Notes: a model not told the origin generated them from the letters alone. Positions 17,917 through 26,956 are shown, counted from the first letter of the stretch. The stretch: DNA of 64,000 nt from Streptomyces rapamycinicus NRRL 5491 (GCF_024298965.1 NZ_CP085193.1:9052001-9116000), one strand, 5' to 3'. A program made the numbers and translations.

Positions 17917-17932
17917 TCGCACGCGTGTTCGA
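17917..17932. promoter_or_regulatory. LexA/SOS box upstream of dnaE2
   Basis: TCGCAC-GCGT-GTTCGA differs at one position from the actinobacterial SOS box TCGAAC-N4-GTTCGA. It lies 68 nt before the dnaE2 start, so dnaE2 and the gene behind it are likely induced by DNA damage through LexA. Confidence 0.75.
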
Positions 17933-18000
17933 GAATGGGGTTATGGTGGGGCGTGGGACATGCAGGGTCGGTCAGGGGGTGTGAGCAGCGGGAGGTGCGG

Positions 18001-21000
18001 ATGCCAGGCTTCACGCATCTGCACACCGCGTCCGGGTTCTCCATGCGGTACGGGGCCGCGCACCCGGAGCGGCTGGCGCGGCGTGCCGCCGAGCGCGGCA
18101 TGGACGCGATCGCGCTGACCGACCGCGACAGCCTCGCCGGAGCGGTGCGGTTCGCCCGGGCGTGTGAGCGCGCGGGGGTGCGGCCGCTGTTCGGGGTGGA
18201 CCTCGCCGTACGGATGGAGGCCCCGGAGCCGGGGCGCACCGCCCGGCGCCGTGCACCGGTGCGCGGCGGGGCGTTCATCGACGAGTCCGCGCCCCGGGTG
18301 GTCTTCCTCGCCCGGGACGGCGCGCCCGGCTGGGCCGCGCTGTGCGGGCTGGTCTCCGCCGCCCACGCGGGGCTCGCCCGCCCCGGAACCGCCCGGACGA
18401 ATGGCGAAGGGCCGCCCCTGCTGCACTGGCGCGATCTGGTGAGCGACCCCGGCGCGCTCGCCCCGCTGACCGCGCTGCTCGGCCCGGACTCCGACGTCGG
18501 CCGGGCCCTGGCCGCCGGACGCCCCGACCGGGCCGCCCGGCTGATCGCCCCCTGGCGCGAACTCTTCGGCGACGCGCTGCGGCTGGAGGCCGTATGGCAC
18601 GGCCGCACCGGCACCGGCCCGGGCTCGCTGCGGCTCGCCGCCCGTACCGTCGGCTTCGCCGCCGAGCAGGGCGTCCCGGCCGTGCTGAGCAACGCCGTGC
18701 GCTACGCCGACCCGGGGGAGGGGCCGGTCGCCGACGTCCTGGACTCGGCCCGCCGGCTCGTCCCCATCGACCCGCGCACCCCCGGGGCGCTCGACAGCGG
18801 TGAGCGCTGGCTCAAGGGCCCCCGGGACATGGCGAAGGCGGCCGAGCGGATCGTGGAGGCGGCGGGGATGCGGCGGGACGCCGCGCACCGGCTGCTGGAG
18901 GAGACCCGGCGCACCGCCGCCGGGTGTCTGGTCGACCCCGAGGACCACATCGGCCTGGGCAGTGTCCACTTCCCCGAGCCCCGGCTGGTGGGGGCCGGGC
19001 GGCGGAGCGCCGAGCGGGTGCTGCGGTCGCGCTGCGCCGCCGCCATGGTGCTGCGGGAGTACGACCGCGACCGGGCGCGCTGGGAGCGGCTGGAGGACGA
19101 ACTGCGCACCATCGAACGGCTCGGCTTCGCCTCGTACTTCCTCACCGTCGCGCGGGTCGTCGACGACACCCGGGAGCTGGGCATCCGGGTGGCCGCCCGG
19201 GGCTCCGGCGCCGGATCGTTCGTCAACCATCTGCTGGGCATCGCCCATGCCGACCCGGTGGCCAACGGTCTGCTGATGGAGCGCTTCCTGTCGGTGCGGC
19301 GGGCCGCGCTGCCCGATATCGACATCGATGTGGAGTCGGCGCGCCGGCTGGACGTCTATCGCGCGATCTTCGAGCGGTTCGGGGCGGAGCGGGTCGCGAC
19401 CGTCTCGATGCCCGAGACCTACCGGGTGCGCCACGCCGTACGGGACGTGGGCGCGGCGCTCGGCATGGACCCGGCCGAGGTGGACCGGCTCGCCAAGTCC
19501 TTCCCGCACATCCGCGCCCGCGATGCCCGCGCGGCGCTCGCGGAACTGCCCGAGCTGCGGGAGCTGCGGGAGGCGACCGTCGAGCAGGAACGTTTCGGCA
19601 GGTTCTGGGAGCTGGTCGAGGCGCTCGACGGGCTGCCCCGTGGCATCGCCATGCACCCCTGTGGGGTGCTGCTCTCGGACGCCGGGCTGCTGGCCCGTAC
19701 GCCCATCGTGCCGACCAGCGGCGAGGGCTTCCCCATGTCGCAGTTCGACAAGGACGACGTGGAGGAGCTCGGACTGCTCAAGCTGGATGTCCTCGGAGTG
19801 CGGATGCAGTCCGCGATGGCGCACGCGGTCGCGGAGATCCGGCGGGCCACCGGGCGTGTCGTGGACATCGACGACCCCGAACAGGTGCGGCCCGGCGATT
19901 CGGCCACCTACGACCTGATCCGCTCCACCGAGACCCTCGGCTGCTTCCAGATCGAATCGCCCGGTCAGCGCGATCTCCTCGGCCGGCTGCAGCCCACCTC
20001 CTTCCACGATCTCGTGGTCGACATATCGCTTTTCCGGCCCGGTCCGGTCGCCGCCGACATGGTCCGGCCCTTCATCGACGCCCGGCACGGCCGCAAGCCC
20101 CCGCGCTATCCGCACCCGGATCTGGAGGACGCGCTGCGCGAGACATACGGGGTCGTGGTCTTCCACGAGCAGATCATCAAGATCGTGTCGATCATGACCG
20201 GATGTGAGCGGGACCTCGCCGACGAGGCGCGGCGCGCGCTGTCCGACCCCGAACGGCAGGGGCGGGTGCGGGCCTGGTTCCACGCGGAGGCGGAGAAGCG
20301 GGGTTACGCGCCGGAGGTGCGGCTGCGCACCTGGGAGATCGTCGAGGCGTTCGGCTCGTACGGCTTCTGCAAGGCGCATGCCGTCGCCTTCGCGGTCCCG
20401 ACGTATCAGTCCGCCTGGCTCAAGGCGCACCATCCGGCCGCCTTCTACGCCGGGCTGCTCACCCATGACCCCGGGATGTACCCGAAGCGGCTGCTGCTGG
20501 CGGACGCGCGGCGGCGCGGGGTGCCGATCCTGCCGCTGGACGTGAACCGGTCGGGGGCCGCCTACCGAATCGAACTGACGTCTGGTGATTCTCGTGACAG
20601 CGGTAATAAACGCGACAGCCGCCGTAAAGCGGACGCCGGTATCCGGCTGGCGCTGAGCGACGTCCACGGCATCAGCGAGGCCGAGACCGAGCGGATCGCG
20701 GCCGGACAGCCGTACTCCTCGCTCCAGGACCTGTGGCTGCGCGCCCACCCCGGGCGGCCGGTCGCCGAACGGCTGGCCCAGGTCGGCGCGTTGGACGCGT
20801 TCGGCGCGAGCCGCCGCGATCTGCTGCTGCAGATCGCCGAACTGCACCGGCAGCAGCGGGGCGCCGCCGCCCGGCACAACGCGGAGGGCCAGCTTCCGTT
20901 GGCCGAAACCGGCCCCGCCGCCCCCGCCGGGCTCCCCGACCTCGACGCGGACGAACGCCTCGGCGCCGAACTCGGCATCCTCGGCATGGACGTCTCCCGC

Positions 21001-21540
21001 CATCTGATGGGCGACCACCGGGACTTCCTGGAGGAACTGGGCGCGATCCCCGCGAAGCGGCTGCGCGACGCGCCGCACGGGGAGGTCGTGCTCGTCGCCG
21101 GAGCCAAGGCCGCCACCCAGACCCCGCCGATCCGCTCCGGGCGCCGGGTCATCTTCACCACGCTCGACGACGGTACGGGGCTGGTCGACTGCGCCTTCTT
21201 CGACGACAGCCACGCGGCGTGCGCGCACACCGTCTTCCACTCCTGGCTGCTGCTCGTCCGCGGCGTGGTCCAGCGGCGCGGCCCGCGCAGCCTCAGCATC
21301 GTCGGCTCGGCCGTGTGGAACCTCGCCGAACTGGCCCAGCTCAGAAAGGAGGGCGGCCTCGGAGCGGTCGCCGCCGAACTGGCGGGGGCGGGCCCGGAGA
21401 CGGACGAAGCGGACTCCGGCCGCCGCATCGAGATGCCCACCGGCTACGCCATGCACCCCTGGGCCGACCTCCGGCCCGCGGGCGACCAGGCCGCCACCGG
21501 CCGCAAACTGTGGCACGCCAGCCCGGGGAGCGCGGGATGA
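18001..21540 (+). CDS. dnaE2: Error-prone DNA polymerase III alpha subunit DnaE2 (ImuC)
   Basis: The 1179-residue family-C polymerase has a PHP domain first (FTHLHTASGFSMRYGAAHPE, ALTDRDSLAGAVRFARAC). It is followed by the palm with catalytic aspartates in LPDIDIDVES, FRPGPVAADMVRPFIDARHG, FHEQIIKIVSIMTGCERDLADEARRALSD, helix-hairpin-helix and OB domains. It lacks the long C-terminal clamp/tau region of DnaE1, so it is the mutagenic translesion form. ATG 18001 follows GGGAGGTG; the open frame upstream is non-coding. It overlaps the downstream Y-family gene by 4 nt. A 20-residue insert of unusual composition lies at about residues 861-880. An SOS box sits upstream. Confidence 0.93.
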   Translation: MPGFTHLHTASGFSMRYGAAHPERLARRAAERGMDAIALTDRDSLAGAVRFARACERAGVRPLFGVDLAVRMEAPEPGRTARRRAPVRGGAFIDESAPRVVFLARDGAPGWAALCGLVSAAHAGLARPGTARTNGEGPPLLHWRDLVSDPGALAPLTALLGPDSDVGRALAAGRPDRAARLIAPWRELFGDALRLEAVWHGRTGTGPGSLRLAARTVGFAAEQGVPAVLSNAVRYADPGEGPVADVLDSARRLVPIDPRTPGALDSGERWLKGPRDMAKAAERIVEAAGMRRDAAHRLLEETRRTAAGCLVDPEDHIGLGSVHFPEPRLVGAGRRSAERVLRSRCAAAMVLREYDRDRARWERLEDELRTIERLGFASYFLTVARVVDDTRELGIRVAARGSGAGSFVNHLLGIAHADPVANGLLMERFLSVRRAALPDIDIDVESARRLDVYRAIFERFGAERVATVSMPETYRVRHAVRDVGAALGMDPAEVDRLAKSFPHIRARDARAALAELPELRELREATVEQERFGRFWELVEALDGLPRGIAMHPCGVLLSDAGLLARTPIVPTSGEGFPMSQFDKDDVEELGLLKLDVLGVRMQSAMAHAVAEIRRATGRVVDIDDPEQVRPGDSATYDLIRSTETLGCFQIESPGQRDLLGRLQPTSFHDLVVDISLFRPGPVAADMVRPFIDARHGRKPPRYPHPDLEDALRETYGVVVFHEQIIKIVSIMTGCERDLADEARRALSDPERQGRVRAWFHAEAEKRGYAPEVRLRTWEIVEAFGSYGFCKAHAVAFAVPTYQSAWLKAHHPAAFYAGLLTHDPGMYPKRLLLADARRRGVPILPLDVNRSGAAYRIELTSGDSRDSGNKRDSRRKADAGIRLALSDVHGISEAETERIAAGQPYSSLQDLWLRAHPGRPVAERLAQVGALDAFGASRRDLLLQIAELHRQQRGAAARHNAEGQLPLAETGPAAPAGLPDLDADERLGAELGILGMDVSRHLMGDHRDFLEELGAIPAKRLRDAPHGEVVLVAGAKAATQTPPIRSGRRVIFTTLDDGTGLVDCAFFDDSHAACAHTVFHSWLLLVRGVVQRRGPRSLSIVGSAVWNLAELAQLRKEGGLGAVAAELAGAGPETDEADSGRRIEMPTGYAMHPWADLRPAGDQAATGRKLWHASPGSAG

Positions 21541-22631
21541 CTTCCGGCCGACACCCCTTCCCGACCCGTCTGATGGACATGGCCCTGCCGGGCGGCGGCC
21601 GGACCGTGGGCCCGGAGCGGGCGGACGAGGTGCCGCATGTGCTGTACGTGCGGTTCCACCCCGCGCCCGGGGAGGACGTCTACCAGGGGCTGCTCACCCT
21701 GCTCGGCGAGCTGACGCCCGTCGTCGAGGCGCTGCCGCCCGACGCCGCGCTCGCGGATGTGCGGGGCGCGCTGCGGTACTTCGGGCGGGACGCGGCAGGG
21801 CTGGCCGAAATCGTACGGGTCCGGGCGCTGGCCCGGTACGGCGTGGACTGCACCGTCGGCGTCGCCGCCAACCCCCTGCTCGCGCGCATGGCCGCCCACG
21901 AGGCCCAGGAGGCCCGGGGTGCTCAGGAGTCCGGGGCCGTCCGTACCGTGCCAGGCGATCCGGACGCCGTCGCCGCGTTCCTGGCCCGTAAGCCGCCCAT
22001 CGCCCTGCCCGGGGTGGGGCCCGCGACCGCGCGCGCCCTGAGCGCGTACGGGCTGGACAGCGCCGCGCGGATCGCCGCCGCGCCGCTGTCCACCCTGCAG
22101 CGCATCCTCGGCGCGGCGACCGCGCGCCGCGTCCACGCCTGGGCGCGCGGTATCGACCCGGCGCCGGTCACCCCGAACGCCCCCGCCCGTGCGATGGGCG
22201 CCGAACACCGCTTCCGCCGCGACGAGTTGGACCCCGTCCGCCGTCGCCGCGCGCTGCTCACCCTCGCCGACGGGCTCGGCGTCCGGCTGCGGACGAGCGG
22301 GCAGGTGGCGGCCGCGATCAGCCTCACCGTCCGCTACGCCGACCGCTCCACGACCACCCGCACCCGCACCCTGACCGAGCCGACCGCCCACACCCCGGCG
22401 CTGACCGCCGCCGCGTACGCGCTGCATGACGCGCTCGGGCTGCAGCGGGCCCGGGTGCGGTCCGTGGCGCTGCGCGTCGAGGGGCTGACGGACGCCGGAG
22501 TCGCCTCCCATCAGCTGACGTTCGACCCCGCGGACGAGAAGTCACGCCGGCTGGAGGCCGCCGCCGACCGGGCCCGCGCCCGCTTCGGCGTCTTCGCGGT
22601 CCGGCCCGCCGGGTTCCTCGACGTCGCCTGA
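21537..22631 (+). CDS. Y-family DNA polymerase-like protein, ImuB-like partner of DnaE2
   Basis: The 364-residue protein shows Y-family traits: palm-like segment VDCTVGVAANPLLARMAAHEAQ, thumb helix-hairpin-helix IALPGVGPATARALSAYGLDSAARIA, and a little-finger-like C-terminal domain with ISLTVRYADRSTTTRTRTL. The catalytic carboxylates of active DinB enzymes are not conserved. The first strand reads LYVRFH instead of a V-D-M-D pattern, and the S-x-D-E-A motif reads PPDAALADV, so the glutamate is Ala. This fits ImuB-type accessory proteins that couple DnaE2 to the sliding clamp. It is translationally coupled to dnaE2 (ATGA). No RecA-like imuA gene is nearby. Confidence 0.75.
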   Translation: MTSGRHPFPTRLMDMALPGGGRTVGPERADEVPHVLYVRFHPAPGEDVYQGLLTLLGELTPVVEALPPDAALADVRGALRYFGRDAAGLAEIVRVRALARYGVDCTVGVAANPLLARMAAHEAQEARGAQESGAVRTVPGDPDAVAAFLARKPPIALPGVGPATARALSAYGLDSAARIAAAPLSTLQRILGAATARRVHAWARGIDPAPVTPNAPARAMGAEHRFRRDELDPVRRRRALLTLADGLGVRLRTSGQVAAAISLTVRYADRSTTTRTRTLTEPTAHTPALTAAAYALHDALGLQRARVRSVALRVEGLTDAGVASHQLTFDPADEKSRRLEAAADRARARFGVFAVRPAGFLDVA

Positions 22632-22879
22632 GTTCCTCGACGTCGCGTAAGCCGCGGGTCCCACCAGTCCCACTGGTTTTCCCCACTTCGCTCAGCCCGG
22701 CGCATTCCTGGACGTCACGTGAAAATCGCGTAGACGTTCCTTCACTGACGGATGGCTGGATGGCTTTGCTACTCGCGCGTAATTTCGAGTGAGCGCACCA
22801 CTTCTTGTGATCCGGATCGCAGGGCGCAGCGCAAGCGCACCGTCAGCGCGACTCTCTCCCCCACCAGCGAGGAGTTCAT

Positions 22880-23776
22880 ATGATGCTGCCCTGGAGGCGT
22901 ATCCGGCGATTCCGGAAGACCAAGACCCGTACCTTACTACCCGCCCTGGCCCTCGCGGTCGCGGCGACCGCGGCGACCCCCACCGCCGCGCTCGCCACGG
23001 ACACCGCGTCGGATGCGGTGAGCGGCGGCTGGAACAACTACTCCTGCAAGCCGTCGGCCCAGCACCCCCGCCCCGTCGTCCTGGTGCACGGCACCTTCGG
23101 CAACTCCGTGGACAACTGGCTGGGCTTCGCCCCCTACCTGGTCCAGCGCGGTTACTGCGTCTTCTCCCTCGACTACGGCCAACTGCCCCTGGTCCCGCTG
23201 TTCCACGGGCTGGGGCCGATCGACAAGTCGGCCGAGCAGCTGTCCGCCTATGTGGACCGGGTGCTCGCCGCCACCGGCGCCGCCAAGGTCGACATGGTCG
23301 GGCATTCGCAGGGCGGGATGATGCCCCGCTACTACCTCAAGTTCCTCGGTGGCGCGCCGAAGGTGAACGCCCTGGTCGGCATCGCCCCCACCAACCACGG
23401 AACCACCCTGTCCGGGCTGACGAAGCTGCTGGACTACTTCCCCGGGGCCGGTGACATCATCGCCAAGGGTGCCCCGGGGCTGATGGACCAGGTGGTCGGC
23501 TCGGACTTCCTGCGGCGCCTCAACGAGGGCGGCGACACCGTCCCCGGAGTGCGCTACACCGTCATCTCGACCAAGTACGACGAGGTGGCCACGCCCTACC
23601 GGGCGCAGTTCCTCTCCGGTCCGAACGTCAAGAACGTGCTGATCCAGGACCTGTGCCCGACCGATATCTCCGAGCACGTGACCATCGGGCTGACCGACGG
23701 TCTGGCCTTCCACGAGGCCGTCAACGCCCTCGATCCGGAACACGCCACGCCGACGACGTGTGCGTCGGACGACTGA
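22880..23776 (+). CDS. Secreted lipase/esterase (alpha/beta hydrolase)
   Basis: The 298-residue protein has a basic, Arg-rich head (WRRIRRFRKTKTRT), a hydrophobic stretch and a cleavage site near TAALA. The Arg pairs could support Tat export, but this is uncertain. The mature enzyme has the oxyanion segment VVLVHGTFGNSVDNW, nucleophile Ser143 in GHSQGG, a likely acid in STKYDEVATPY and a likely base in SEHVTIG. This resembles the small secreted lipases of Streptomyces with a lid region LPLVPLFHGLGPID. It probably cleaves short to long acyl esters outside the cell. The start is fixed by GAGGAG before ATG 22880. The S. coelicolor lipase SCO1735 is, from memory, close in both type and neighbourhood. 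Confidence 0.85.
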   Translation: MMLPWRRIRRFRKTKTRTLLPALALAVAATAATPTAALATDTASDAVSGGWNNYSCKPSAQHPRPVVLVHGTFGNSVDNWLGFAPYLVQRGYCVFSLDYGQLPLVPLFHGLGPIDKSAEQLSAYVDRVLAATGAAKVDMVGHSQGGMMPRYYLKFLGGAPKVNALVGIAPTNHGTTLSGLTKLLDYFPGAGDIIAKGAPGLMDQVVGSDFLRRLNEGGDTVPGVRYTVISTKYDEVATPYRAQFLSGPNVKNVLIQDLCPTDISEHVTIGLTDGLAFHEAVNALDPEHATPTTCASDD

Positions 23777-23811
23777 CGCTCGACGGCGAGTGGATGAAAC
23801 GCACGTCATGG

Positions 23812-23845
23812 CGCGCCCTGCCTCGGTCCGTACGAGCAGGGCGCG
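23812..23845. terminator. Terminator between lipase and ohr
   Basis: CGCGCCCTGC (23812-23821) pairs with GCAGGGCGCG (23836-23845) over a 14-nt loop, between two convergent genes. Confidence 0.7.
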
Positions 23846-23872
23846 TCGCCCGTCGGGCCGGCCGACGTCCGA

Positions 23873-24289
23873 TTACTCGGCGATGAGCTCGACCTCGACG
23901 TTGCCCCGCGTCGCCTTGGAGTACGGGCACACCTGGTGCGCCTGCTCGACCAGCTTGCGGCCGGTCTCGTTCTCCAGCTCGCCCGGCAGCTCGACGCGCA
24001 GCGTCACCTTGAGCCCGAAGCCGTCGTCCGCCGCGTCCTTGCCGATGCCGACCTCGGCGGTGACGGAGATGTCCTTGGTGTCGACCTTGGCCTGGCGGCC
24101 GACGAGGCCGAGCGCGGAGGCGAAGCAGGCGGCGTAGCCCGCGGCGAACAGCTGCTCGGGGTTGGTGCCCTTGCCGTTGCCGCCGAGGGCGGGCGGCATG
24201 GCCAGCGGCAGGTCGAGCTGTCCGTCGGAGCTCACGGCCCGGCCGTCGCGTCCGTTGGCCGTGGCCACCGCGGTGTAGAGCGCGTCCAT
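23873..24289 (-). CDS. ohr: Organic hydroperoxide resistance protein Ohr
   Basis: The 138-residue OsmC/Ohr-fold peroxidase reduces organic hydroperoxides in the cytoplasm using lipoyl or other dithiols. The two catalytic cysteines are Cys55 (GYAACFASAL) and Cys121 (QVCPYSKATRGN), and the Arg and Glu of the active site are in family positions. ATG 24289 is chosen because AAAGGG lies nine bases before it; an in-frame ATG three codons earlier would sit on the Shine-Dalgarno. It is divergent from ohrR, and the shared intergenic region carries an OhrR-type operator. Confidence 0.93.
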   Translation of the reverse strand: MDALYTAVATANGRDGRAVSSDGQLDLPLAMPPALGGNGKGTNPEQLFAAGYAACFASALGLVGRQAKVDTKDISVTAEVGIGKDAADDGFGLKVTLRVELPGELENETGRKLVEQAHQVCPYSKATRGNVEVELIAE

Positions 24290-24373
24290 GAAGACCATCC
24301 CTTTCGTGTTCCGGCAGTCGGAGGGAGGCGGGGGCTCGGGGCGCCCCGTCTCGCTGAGCAGAAGTAGAGCACA

Positions 24374-24392
24374 CAATTAAGTTGCGTACAAC
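24374..24392. promoter_or_regulatory. OhrR operator between ohr and ohrR
   Basis: Two overlapping dyads, CAATTAAGTTG (24374-24384) and GTTGCGTACAAC (24381-24392), form an A/T-rich island resembling the OhrR box TACAATT-AATTGTA. It lies 20 nt before ohrR and about 85 nt before ohr, so it can serve both promoters. Confidence 0.75.
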
Positions 24393-24411
24393 TAAAGGGT
24401 ACGCTGGAGGC

Positions 24412-24939
24412 ATGTCACACCAGCCCGACCGCACCACCGACAGCACTGCCGACCGCGGCACCGACCGCACCACCACCCCCGAGCCGCGGCCCTCCGACGA
24501 ACTGCTCCGGCTCGACCGGCAGCTCTGCTTCAGCCTGCATGCCGCCTCCCGCGCCTTCGACGGCCTCTACCGCCGGGTGCTGCGCGACACGGGGCTGACC
24601 TATCCGCAGTACCTGGCCATGCTGGTGCTCTGGGAGCACGGGGAGATGCCGGTCAAGCGGCTGGGGGAGCACCTGCGGCTGGACTCCGGCACCCTGTCGC
24701 CGCTGCTCAAGCGGATGCAGTCGGCCGGACTCGTCCAGCGCGAGCGCAGCGCGCACGACGAGCGTTCGGTGACGGTCCGGCTCACGGCGGAGGGGTCGGC
24801 GCTGAAGGAGCGCGCCCAGGGCGTACCCCTGGCGGCGATGGAGGCCAGTGGCCTCGACCTGAAGGAGGCGGTGGATCTCCAGGCGAGGGTCCGGCGGCTG
24901 ACGGCGGCCCTGGACGCGGCGCTGGCCGAGGAGGCGTGA
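24412..24939 (+). CDS. ohrR: OhrR, MarR-family peroxide-sensing repressor
   Basis: The 175-residue protein has a winged-helix core: LTYPQYLAMLVLWEHGEMPVKRLGEHLRLDSGTLSPLLKRM, with wing QRERSAHDERSVTVRLT. The redox-active cysteine is Cys39 in RLDRQLCFSLHAASRAF, the conserved sensor of the OhrR group; its oxidation releases DNA and de-represses ohr. About 30 N-terminal residues (Asp/Thr/Arg-rich) are extra to the usual family length. ATG 24412 lies directly behind GGAGGC, an unusually short spacing; TTG at 24382 is an alternative start, which would overlap the operator. Confidence 0.88.
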   Translation: MSHQPDRTTDSTADRGTDRTTTPEPRPSDELLRLDRQLCFSLHAASRAFDGLYRRVLRDTGLTYPQYLAMLVLWEHGEMPVKRLGEHLRLDSGTLSPLLKRMQSAGLVQRERSAHDERSVTVRLTAEGSALKERAQGVPLAAMEASGLDLKEAVDLQARVRRLTAALDAALAEEA

Positions 24940-24987
24940 TCACCGAGCCGGAGTGATGGCGGGCGGGGGAGCGAGGAGGGGTGTGCT

Positions 24988-25887
24988 TCAGGAGTGCTCC
25001 GCGAGGTGGCGGTCGACGAGCTGCTCGAACGCGCGCGCCGCCGCTGAGGGGGTGCGTTCCGCCGGGGTGGCGAGCGAGATGGGCCAGTCCAGGTCGGCGT
25101 CGGCGATGGTGAGGGTGGTGAGGTCGTCGTCGGGGCCGACGGCGCCGCGAGGCAGCAGCGCCAGGCCGAGGCGGTTGCGTACGAAGTCCACCCCGGCGGC
25201 GATATCGGTGATCTCGATGGTCACGTGCCGCCGGACTCCGGCGGCGGTGAAGGCGCGATCGGTCACGGCCCGGTTCCCGTAGCCGGACGGGAAGTCGATG
25301 AAGGGCTCGTCGGCCAGGTCCGGGATCGCCGCCGTGCCGCGGCCGGCCAGGGGGTGCTCTCGTGGGACCACGAGATCGAGCCGTACCGAGGTCAGGTGGC
25401 GCAGCCGGGCGGTGGCCGGGCACTGCCCGGGGATCGAGACGAAGGCGAGGTCGAGCCGGCCTTCGGCCAGTGCCGTGATGAGTTCCGGCGATCCCCCGCA
25501 GGACGCCGCCGTCGCCAGGCGTACGGACACCTCGGGGTGATCGCGGTGGAAGCGGCCCAGCAGGGCGGCCAGGTCGATCAGCCCGAGTGAGCTCATGGTT
25601 CCGATGCGCAGGGTGCCGCGCAGTCCGCCCCGAACGGCGTGGACGACATCGCGGGCGTCCCGGACGGCGTCGAGCGCCACTCGGGCCTTGGGGAGGAGTT
25701 CGAGCCCGGCGTCGGTGAGGCTGACCTGTCGGGTCGTGCGCACCAGCAGCGGGGAGGCGAGCTCCTTCTCCAGGGCGGCGATGGTGGCCGACACGGTGGA
25801 CTGCACGATGTGCAACCGGGCCGCCGCGCGGGTGAAGCTGCGTTCCTCCGCGACGGCGACGAAACATTCCAGCTGGCGTAGTTCCAC
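24988..25887 (-). CDS. LysR-family transcriptional regulator
   Basis: The 299-residue protein has an N-terminal winged HTH (MELRQLECFVAVAEERSFTRAAARLHIVQSTVS-type, first ~60 residues) and a periplasmic-binding-like effector domain (RIGTMSSLGLIDL, LDLAFVSIPG, FVRNRLGLALLPRG). The start is GTG at 25887 behind AGGAG. It is divergent from an NmrA-like reductase gene, its probable target, with a dyad in between. The effector is unknown. It converges with ohrR, 48 nt apart. Confidence 0.9.
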   Translation of the reverse strand: MELRQLECFVAVAEERSFTRAAARLHIVQSTVSATIAALEKELASPLLVRTTRQVSLTDAGLELLPKARVALDAVRDARDVVHAVRGGLRGTLRIGTMSSLGLIDLAALLGRFHRDHPEVSVRLATAASCGGSPELITALAEGRLDLAFVSIPGQCPATARLRHLTSVRLDLVVPREHPLAGRGTAAIPDLADEPFIDFPSGYGNRAVTDRAFTAAGVRRHVTIEITDIAAGVDFVRNRLGLALLPRGAVGPDDDLTTLTIADADLDWPISLATPAERTPSAAARAFEQLVDRHLAEHS

Positions 25888-25908
25888 TTCTCCTATTTAT
25901 AGCAAGTA

Positions 25909-25925
25909 CCGATGGATGTCATCGG
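25909..25925. promoter_or_regulatory. Candidate LysR-type operator
   Basis: CCGATG-GATGT-CATCGG is a perfect interrupted dyad in the divergent gap between the LysR gene and the NmrA-like gene, 22 nt upstream of the LysR start codon. LysR regulators usually bind such dyads and repress themselves. Confidence 0.55.
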
Positions 25926-26018
25926 CAATCTTCGTTGGACTCGATGGCAAGGCCGCCGCAGGCTGGTGGCCGGCACCGTTCGCGGGCCGTACCCCAGCTA
26001 TCGCGAGGAGTGGAACAC

Positions 26019-26855
26019 GTGACCCTCTTGATCACCGGAGCCCGTGGCGGCATCGGCACCGGCCTGCTGTGCCGCCTGCACGAATCCGGGCACAGGGTCC
26101 GGGCGGCCAGCCGTGCCCCGGAAAAGCTCGAACTGCCCGCCGGTGTCTCCGCCGTCCCCCTCGATCTCGCGGACCCGACGACTTTCGCCCCCGCGCTGGC
26201 CGGAGTCACCGATGTCTTCCTCTACGCCGAACCGGCCGGAATCGAGGCACTGCTGGCCGCCGCCGTCCCGGCCGGGGTGCGGCGGGTCGTGCTGCTCTCA
26301 TCGGACTCGGCGGCCCTCCCCGACGCGGAGCGCAACGCGCTGGCCCGCCACCACCTGCGGGTGGAACGGGCGCTACGGGCCACACCGCTGACGGCGACCG
26401 TGCTGCGCCCGGGTGGGTTCGCCACCATGGCGCGGCAGTGGGCCGAATCCGTCCGCGCCGGCCGACCGGTCGAGCAGGCGTATCCGGACGCCCGGCTCGA
26501 TGTCATCCATCCCGATGACATCGTCGACGTCGCCGAACTGGCGCTCACCGGCGACCGGTTGGACGGTGAGACCGTCAGTCTCGGTGGCCCGGAAGTGCTC
26601 AGCTTCCGCGATCAGGCCCGGATACTGGGGCAGTTGCTCAACCGCCCGGTCGAACTGCGCGAACCCACCCGGGAAAGGGCGGCCGCGCACTTGAGCGGCC
26701 ATGTGCCCGCGCCATTGGTCGAGTCCGTCCTGGACTACTGGGCCGCGCTGCCCACCGGGCACCACGAGGCGGCGCGCTCCACCGAGCGGCTGACCGGCCG
26801 CCCGGGGCGTCCGTTCCGCCGCTGGGCCGCCGACAACCTGGACCTCTTCCGGTGA
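26019..26855 (+). CDS. NmrA-like / NAD(P)H-binding SDR family protein
   Basis: The 278-residue atypical short-chain dehydrogenase begins with a Rossmann motif TLLITGARGGIGTGLLCRLH. VRRVVLLSSDSAAL and LRPGGFATMARQWAESV follow. No Tyr-x-x-x-Lys catalytic pair is evident, as in NmrA-like quinone oxidoreductases or redox sensors. GTG 26019 follows GCGAGGAG; the open frame extends upstream without signal. Its divergence from the LysR gene suggests joint control. Confidence 0.82.
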   Translation: MTLLITGARGGIGTGLLCRLHESGHRVRAASRAPEKLELPAGVSAVPLDLADPTTFAPALAGVTDVFLYAEPAGIEALLAAAVPAGVRRVVLLSSDSAALPDAERNALARHHLRVERALRATPLTATVLRPGGFATMARQWAESVRAGRPVEQAYPDARLDVIHPDDIVDVAELALTGDRLDGETVSLGGPEVLSFRDQARILGQLLNRPVELREPTRERAAAHLSGHVPAPLVESVLDYWAALPTGHHEAARSTERLTGRPGRPFRRWAADNLDLFR

Positions 26856-26910
26856 ACCGCTCGCCGAGCGTGGCCCTGAGGTGAACTGTCCCACATTTGG
26901 ATCGCTCGAT

Positions 26911-26955
26911 CCGTAATCCGTTGACGCTCGCGTGGCGCCGGAGTAGGAATTACGG
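26911..26955 (+). promoter_or_regulatory. Promoter flanked by inverted half-sites, likely leaderless MFS transcript
   Basis: TTGACG (26921-26926) and TAGGAA (26944-26949) are 17 nt apart; the expected transcription start falls at or just before the ATG at 26957. The half-sites CCGTAAT (26911-26917) and ATTACGG (26949-26955) flank the promoter as an inverted pair, so a dimeric regulator could occlude it. Confidence 0.55.
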
Positions 26956-26956
26956 C

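Noticed and set aside
17941..21516. A long minus-strand frame across the dnaE2 gene
   Set aside because: It is antisense to a full-length DnaE2 with all catalytic motifs; codon bias fits the plus strand only.
24988..25887. LysR gene as regulator of ohr/ohrR
   Set aside because: ohrR has its own sensor Cys and operator, and the LysR gene is divergent from the NmrA-like gene with a dyad in that gap.
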